Source: Sciurus carolinensis (Eukaryota; Chordata; Mammalia; Rodentia; Sciuridae). Taken from it: a DNA stretch of 64,000 nucleotides. The first letter of the stretch is position 1. Every line of letters begins with the position of its first letter. A program made the translations under genes and the position numbers. Shown in pieces: positions 57,240-64,000 of this stretch. Below the pieces are notes generated by a model. That model worked only from the letters and a program-made list of their open reading frames with translations. It searched no databases and was not told the DNA's origin. The DNA is taken from contig NC_062221.1 of NCBI RefSeq assembly GCF_902686445.1, forward strand, positions 34,922,575 to 34,986,574, read 5' to 3'.

Positions 57240-59571
57240 ACTCATTGTATTTAGTTATTTTGAAATATAAATTATCATAGCCTTCTCATTATCCTACCTT
57301 GTAACAAAGCACTAGAGCTAATGCCTCCTATCTGACCGCATTTTAGTACTCTTTATCTTTTGGCACCCATTATCTAAACTCTCCTCATTTCCCCACCCTA
57401 CTATTCTCTCTAGTTTCTGATAATCATGATTTTTCTTCCTGCTTCTATGAAATTTACACTTTGTTTTGCCTTCCCAAATGAAAAGTGTGATTTTGTCCTT
57501 CTGTCCCTGGTTTATCTTATGTAACAGAGTATCCTGCAAATCTACCTATTTTGCTATAAATGGTAGTATTTCATTCTTTTTTTCATGGATGAATGATATT
57601 CCATTGTGTATATATAGTATAATTTTTTATCTATTTATTTGTCATTGGGTACCTTAGCTAGTTTCATGTTTTAGCTACTATGACTAGTGCCGCAATTTAC
57701 AAGAAAGCAAAGTATTTCTTTTATATGATGATATAATTTCCTTTCTACCCAATAGCGAGATTGGTGGATCACATATTTATCAGTTTAAATTTGTGATGAA
57801 ATTCCATACATTTACTACTACCCACAGTGCATAAGAATTCTTCTTTCTCTGTACCCACAACAGTGTTTTGTTATTTTTTATCCTGTTTATATAAATGTTC
57901 TAACCAGAGTGAGATGACACCTAATTATGATCTTGATTTGCATCTTCTTTATGACTAGTGATATTAAACATTTTTTTCATGTATTTGTTGTCCATCATAT
58001 ATATTATTTTGGGAAATGTTTATTCAGACTATTTGTCTATATTATATGGGTATTTTTTTGTTTTTTTAATTCCCTACATAATTCTATTTATTAATCCTTA
58101 TAAAATGGATTGTTTGCACATATTTTCTCCCATTCTGCAGCTTATCCATTCACGCTGTTTACTGTTTCTTTTGCTATACAAAACTATCTTTGCAAAATAC
58201 AGTCTTATTTTTGTTTCTTAGCCTTTTTTTGTTGTTTTATCCAAAAATTTTCCCCTAACCATTTACTTGAAGTGTTATCCAATAATTTTTTTCCTGCAGT
58301 TTTATATTTCTATGTCTTACACTTAGTTTTTCAATCTATTTGCATTGTTTTTGTGTATGGTGAGAGGTAGAAATCTATTTTAATTCTTCTGCATACATAT
58401 ATGCAGTTTTCCCAGTGCCAATTTTTGAAGAAATAGTCCTATCTCCAATGTATGTGTTAACTTGGACACCTATGGATACAGAATAGATACCTATATTGAA
58501 ACTCAGTTTGTCGTAAGCTTGTGGTCTAATTTCTGTGTATCCTCTTCCATTTCCCTATACACATGATTCATTATCATAACTGTATACTGCATTTTGAAGT
58601 CAAGTCAAGCCTCCAACTTCATTCATGCTACTTAGAATTGCTTTGGCTCCTCAGTCTTTTATTGTTTTAAACAAATTTTAGGGATTTTTTTTCTATTTAA
58701 GCAAAGGATATTATCATTATCATTTTGATGAAGACTGCATTGAATATGCAGGCCATTTTGGGTAGCATGAACCTTTTAATCATACTGATTTTTCCATTTC
58801 ATGAACATAAGATGTCTTTTCATTTTTCGTTATTTTTGTTTCTTATGTGTCTCCTATTCAATTATTTTCATCACTGTTGTATAATTTTTATTGTAGAAGT
58901 TTAATTTCTTGGTTAAAGTTATGCCTAGGTACTGTATTTTTATGAAATAGCTTTATTTTTCAGCAAGTTTATTATGAATGTACAAACATAATGCTACTGT
59001 TTTCTGTATATGGATTTTGTATTCTAAAACTTTACTGAATTCACTTATCAGTTCTAAGAATATTTTGGGATAGTCAATAGGTTTTTCTATACAAAAATGA
59101 TAACACTTTCAAACAGGTATGATTTGACCTCTTTACTGAGTTGGATGTCTTTTATCTATTTCTCTTGCCTTATTGTTCTGGTGAAGACTTCTAAAACTTC
59201 AGTGAATACTGGTGAAAGCAGTATCATTATCTTGTTCCAGATCTTAAAGAAAATGCTTTCAGATTTCCCATTCACTATGCAGTTGGTTGTGGGTGTTTCA
59301 TATGTAACCTTTATTGTGTTCATGTATATTCTTTCTATACTTAATTTTGAGAGATTTTTCTATTTTTTTAATAAAACAGTACTGAATTTTATTGAATGAT
59401 GTTTTTGTGTTTATTGAGATTATCAAGTGATTCTTTTTGTTAATTCTGTTTATATGATGCATTATGCTTATTGATTTGCATATGTTGAAACATCCTTACA
59501 TTCCTGAGATAAAAAACCTCTTGAACATTGATTGTATGTAATCTTTCTGAGGTGCTGTTGGACTTGGGTTG
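57240..59571 (-). mobile_element. Old near-full-length LINE-1, 3' part
   Basis: Reverse complement of LINE-1 3' UTR and ORF2. Plus-strand landmarks: GATGAATGATATTCCATTGT (57585), CAAGCCTCCAACTTCATTCA (58607), AATATGCAGGCCATTTTGGG (58743), TGGTGAAAGCAGTATCATTA (59210). All reverse transcriptase segments are in order but carry many stops. It is split at 59571 by a solo LTR. Confidence 0.85.
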
Positions 59572-59786
59572 TGTTATGGTTTGGATGTGAGGTGTCCCCC
59601 AAAAGCTCACATGTGAGACAACACAGGAAGGTTCAGGGGAGAAATGATTGGGTTGTAAGAGTTTTAACCAAATCAGTGAATCAGTGAATTAATCTGATAG
59701 GATTAATTGAAGTGGTAGGGTGTGGCTGGAGGAGATTGAAATTGGGGCATGACTTTGGAGCATATATTTTATATCTGGACAGTGGA

Positions 59787-59850
<64 letters not shown>

Positions 59851-60051
59851 GCTTCCTGATGATGCAAGCTGCTTCCCTCAGTCATGCTCTCCAGCCATGA
59901 TGTTCTGCCTCACCTGGAGCCCCAAGGAAAGGAGCTGGCCTCCTAGGGACTAAAACATCTGAAACCGTGAGCCCTCGGATAAACCTTTTCTCCTCTATAA
60001 TTGTGCTGGTCAAATCATTTAGGCACAGTAGCAAAAACACTAACTAAAACA
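59572..60051 (+). mobile_element. MaLR-type solo LTR with perfect 5-bp duplication
   Basis: Starts TGTTATGGTTTGGATGTGAG and GTGTCCCCCAAAAGCTCAC, ends CAAAAACACTAACTAAAACA. GGTTG occurs immediately before (59567-59571) and after (60052-60056), the 5-bp duplication expected for ERVL/MaLR integration. A (CT)n tract lies inside, AATAAA-like ATAAACCTTTTCTCCTC near the end. It is the best-preserved copy of the family here and defines its ends. Confidence 0.92.
59789..59850 (+). repeat. (CT)n microsatellite inside LTR
   Basis: About 30 CT units with one TT interruption. Confidence 0.95.
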
Positions 60052-62242
60052 GGTTGATAGTATTTTATCGAGAAATTCTGCTTTTAAGTTTATCAAGGAT
60101 ATTGGTATGTGACTTTTTTCTTTTTGTTGTTGTCTTTTTCTGTTTTGATGTCATGGTAATGATGGCATTTAAAATGAGTTTGTCATAACTCCCTCCTTTT
60201 CAGTTTTTTGGAATAGTTGGAGAAGAATTGATATCAACTATTTTAAAAATATTTGTAGATTTCTATGAGGTCCTGGGCTTTTCCTTAAGGAGAGACTTTG
60301 AGTTATTGCTTTGATTTTCTTATTTATTATGAATGTGTTTATGTTTTCTATTTCTCCTTGATTGATGGTAGGTTGCATATTCCCTTGTATTTATCCATAT
60401 CTCTACATTTTCAAATTTGTTTATATGTACAACTCTTAGTCATTTCTTAAGATCCTTTGCATTTATTTTGTATCCATATTAATGTTTCATTTTTTTCACC
60501 TTTAGTTTTCTTGTTTAAATTTTCTTTTTTCTTATTAATCTCACTGTGTTTTTGGCAATTTTGTTTTCAAAAACTAAGCTTTTCATTTTGTTGATGTTTT
60601 TGTTTCAATTTTGTTTTACATGTGTGGCCTTTATTATTTCTTTCTTTATACTCATTTTGGATTTGGTTTGTTTTGCTCTCCTGTGTCCCAGAGGTATAGC
60701 ATTAAGTTGTTATTTGAAATTTGTCTGCTTTTTTGACATAGGCATTTATTTCTATAAATTTTCTTCTTAATACAGATTTGCTGTTTTCCCACAGGTCCAT
60801 CATTCACCTTGTTTGTTTCTAGATTTATTCCATTGAATACATAATATGAATTTTTAAAAATTTATTGATCCTTCTTTGTGACCTAACACACATTCTATCT
60901 TGGAAAATGTTCGATGTGCTAAAGAGAACTATGTGTGTTTCAAGGTTCCTGGGTGAATTATTCTGTACATATCTACTTACCTTTGTTTCATGTATAATAC
61001 AGGTTAACTCCAATATTTCCTTTGTTGAATCTGTCTGAATTACATGTCCATTGTGGAAGTCTCCAATTCCAATTGTATTAGTGTCCATTTATCCCTTTAG
61101 ATCTAGTACTATTCTTGTTATTTATAGGTACTCTAATACTGGGGGGATATATATTTACAGTTGTTATATCATCCTGCTAATTTGTTCCCTTTTTATTACA
61201 AAACAACCTACTTTTCCCTTTTTACAGATTATGACAATCTTTTTATCTGAAGTAAGTATAGATACTCCTGCTTACTTTCGATTTCTGTTTGTGTGGAATA
61301 TCCTTTATTCAATACATGTGAGTCCTCACTGATAAAGTGAGTCACTTACTAGATCATATAGTAGGGAATCGTTTATTAATTATTATTCATTCAACCAGTC
61401 TATATACTATGATTTAGGAAATTAATTCATTTTTCATTTACATTAAAGATTATTACTGATTGGCCATTTTATTAAAAATTTCTGATGATTTTATATGATA
61501 TTTGTTCCTTTTGATTGCTCTGATTATCTTTATGATTTGATAAGATTTTTTTTTTTTACTTTTTTTGTAATGATGTTTTGATTCACATTTTTTTTCATTT
61601 GTGAATCTGTTTCCTCAGATTCCTTCACGTTTTATTGATGGTAGTAACTGTTATCCTTTGATTCCAGATGTTGGACATCCTTAAGTATTTTTTATATGGT
61701 CAGTTCAGAGATGATGAACTCTCCCAATTTTTGTTTTTCTGGGAAAGACCACTTTTTTCTCTTTAAATTCAGAAGAAAAAGAAAAATTTGCTATAGGTGG
61801 TATCTTTGGTTGGTAGAATCATTTTGTTCTTGTAATTTTTTTGTTCTGTTGTTTTCTTTTTTCTGTATTTCTCTCAGAAATTTGACTATATCTTCCCATT
61901 GTCTTATGGAATATAAGATTTCTGCTGAGAAATCTGCTTTAGTTCCAAGGGGAATTTACTTATATGTGACTTACACTTTGCTCTTGATGCTTTAGGATTT
62001 TTTTTTTTTTCAAACTCATGGCAGTTTGACTACAATGTGCCTTGGAGATGTTCTTTTTCATTCAGAATGCTTGGAAAATTTTAAATTTTCTGGATCTTGA
62101 TGCCCTTATCTTTTTCAATCTTAAAAAGTTTTCAGTTCTTTGGTAAATACATTTTCAATATCTTTCTGTTCTCTTCTTTTTTCTTGCTGAAATAACAATA
62201 CTGCCAATATTTATTCATTTACTTTTGTTCTGTAAGATTCAG
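60052..62242 (-). mobile_element. Old near-full-length LINE-1, 5' part
   Basis: Continues the LINE-1 beyond the LTR: TAGTATTTTATCGAGAAATT and ATCAAGGATATTGGTATGTG match the ORF2 sequence that should follow. Near 61900-62110, GATTTCTGCTGAGAAATCTG, AGTTTGACTACAATGTGCCT and AATTTTCTGGATCTTGATGC correspond to the upstream ORF1/5' region of old LINE-1 copies, so about 5 kb of one element is present. No intact frame remains. Confidence 0.8.
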
Positions 62243-62624
62243 ACCTTTTCTTTTTTTTTTAATTTATTTTTATTGTACACAAATGGGATACATCTTGTTT
62301 CTCTGTTTGTACATGAAGAAGAGGCATGCCATTTGTGTAATCATACATTTACATAGGGTAATAGTTTTTGATTCATTCTGTTATTTTTTCCTTCCCCCCA
62401 CCCCACCCATCCCTCTTTTCCCTCTATACAGTCCCTCCTTCCTCCATCCTTGCCCCCTTCCCACTCCCCATTATGTGTCATTATCTGCTTATCAGCGAGA
62501 TCATTTGTCCTTTGGATTTTTGAGATTGGCTTATCTCACTTAGCATGATATTCTCCAATTTCATCCATTTGCCTGCAAATGCCATAATTTTATAATTTGT
62601 TATGGTTGAGTAATATTCAATTGC

Positions 62625-62660
<36 letters not shown>

Positions 62661-64000
62661 GATATATATATATCAGAGTTTCTTTATCCATTCATCCGTT
62701 GAAGGGCATCTACGTTGGTTCCACAATCTGGTTAATGTGAATCGAACTGCTATGAACATTGATATGGCTGTATCTCTGTAGTATGCTGATTTTAAGTCCT
62801 TTGGGTATAGGCCAAGGAGTGGGGTAGCTGGGTCAAATGGTGGTTCCATTCCAAGTTTTCTATGGAATGTCCACCCTGCTTTCCAGAGTGGCTGCACTAT
62901 TTGTAGCACCACCAGCAATGTATGAGTGTACCTTTTTTCCCACATCCTCACCAACACCTATTGTTACTTGCATTCTTGATAATTGACATTCTAATTGGGG
63001 TGAGATGGAATCTTAGGGTAGTTTTGATTTGCATTTCTCTTATTACTAAAGATGTTGAACATTTTTTCATATATCTGTTGATTGCTTGTAGGTCTTGTTC
63101 TGTGAAGTGTCTGTTCATTTCCTTAGCCCATTTTTTGATTGGGTTATTTGTATTCTTGGTGTAGAGTTTTTTGAGTTCTTTATATATTCTGGAAATTATT
63201 ACTCTATCTGAAGTATGAGTGGCAAAGATTTTCTCCCACTCTGTAGGCTCTCTCTTCACATTACTGATAGTTTCCTTTGCTGAGAGAAAGCTCTTTAGTT
63301 TGAATCTATCCCAGTTGTTGATTCTTGCTTTTATTTCTTATGCTATGGGAGTCCTGTTAAGGAAGTCTGATCCTAAGCCAACAAGTTGAAGGTTTGGACT
63401 TACTTTTTCTTCTATAAGATGAAGGATCTCTGGTCTGATTCCGAGGTCTGTGATCCATTATGAGTTGAGTTTTGTTCAGGGTGAGAGACAGGGGTTTAGT
63501 TTCATTCTGTTGCATATGGATTTCCAGTTTTCCCAGCACCCTTTGTTGAAGAGGCTATCTTTTCTCCATTGCATATTTTTGGCACCTTTGTCTAGTATGA
63601 GAAAATTGCATTTATTTGGGTTTGTGTCCATGTCCTCTATTCTGTACCATTGATCTACCTGTCTATTTTGGTGCCAATATCATGCTGTTTTTGTTACTAT
63701 TGCTTTGTAGTATAGTTGAAGTTCTGGTATTGCAATACCCCCTGCTTCACTGTTCCTGCTAAGGTTTGCTTTAACTATTCTGGGTCTCTTATTCTTCCAG
63801 ATGAATTTCATGATTGCTTGCTCTATTTCTGTAAGGTAAGTCATTGGGATTTTAATTAGAATTGCATTGAATCTGTATAGCACTTTAGGTAGTATGGCCA
63901 TTTTGACAATATTAATTCTTCCTATCCAAGAACATGGGAGATCTTTCCATCTTCTAAGGTTTTCTTTAATTTCTTTCTTTAGTGTTCTGTAGTTCTCATT
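62243..64000 (-). mobile_element. Younger LINE-1, 3' part, cut by window end
   Basis: The minus strand carries the C-terminal part of LINE-1 ORF2 and its 3' UTR; the tail is the poly(T) at 62251-62261. ORF2 frames are longer and closer to consensus than elsewhere: 63901-63680 ([29 protein letters not shown]), 63259-62948 ([20 protein letters not shown]), 62957-62673 (DPATPLLGLYPKDLKS, CPSTDEWIKKL). ORF2 encodes the endonuclease/reverse transcriptase that copies LINE-1 RNA. Frames are still broken by shifts between these pieces, so it is inactive. A (TA)n tract at 62625-62659 lies within it. Confidence 0.92.
62625..62675 (+). repeat. (TA)n microsatellite with terminal inverted repeat
   Basis: About 17 TA units, then CTGATATATATATATCAG, itself self-complementary. 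It lies in a LINE-1 at a point where related copies have a short ATATAT. Confidence 0.92.

Overview
This window is a gene-poor, A+T-rich piece of mammalian nuclear DNA, almost certainly rodent and most likely from the squirrel lineage. That assignment is an inference from the SINEs: several are B1-like dimers fused to a tRNA-Ala-derived ID unit, next to free ID elements, and they occur with LINE-1 3' ends, rodent-type MaLR LTRs and an IAP-like solo LTR. I see no intact host gene, no CRISPR array and no bacterial feature. Nearly all supportable features are mobile-element remnants plus one processed host retrocopy.

Layout. Positions 1-3500 hold a decayed class I (gammaretrovirus-like) endogenous retrovirus on the minus strand: matrix, capsid, nucleocapsid, protease and reverse transcriptase are readable, and the window edge cuts it in the RT connection region. 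Positions 6938-7400 hold an oppositely oriented LTR/leader fragment with a tRNA-Gln-type primer binding site and a consensus splice donor. From 8 to 24 kb there is unassigned A+T-rich DNA carrying a MER5A DNA transposon, LINE-1 3' ends, MaLR LTRs and (CA)n tracts.

An old plus-strand LINE-1 runs from about 25.5 to 31.5 kb. It is split by a 2.2-kb block at 27.31-29.52 kb that contains a processed, multiply broken minus-strand copy of SLC51A (organic solute transporter alpha), and split again by a MaLR LTR at 30.18-30.60 kb. An IAP-like solo LTR with a 6-bp target duplication is at 32.65 kb, and a two-LTR MaLR element lies at 37.4-39.9 kb.

A 4.8-kb class II (betaretrovirus-like) provirus lies at 41.94-46.74 kb. 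It has two LTRs, a Lys-type primer site, a polypurine tract and an env-like remnant, but no recognisable gag or pol. It sits inside an older repeat whose halves can be matched on either side. A minus-strand MaLR element occupies 50.2-52.2 kb.

The last 7 kb is LINE-1 on the minus strand: an old, nearly full-length copy split by a solo LTR with a perfect 5-bp duplication, then the 3' part of a younger LINE-1 running off the window end.

The value of the window is the relative dating that its nested insertions allow. I found no evidence of a novel functional system.
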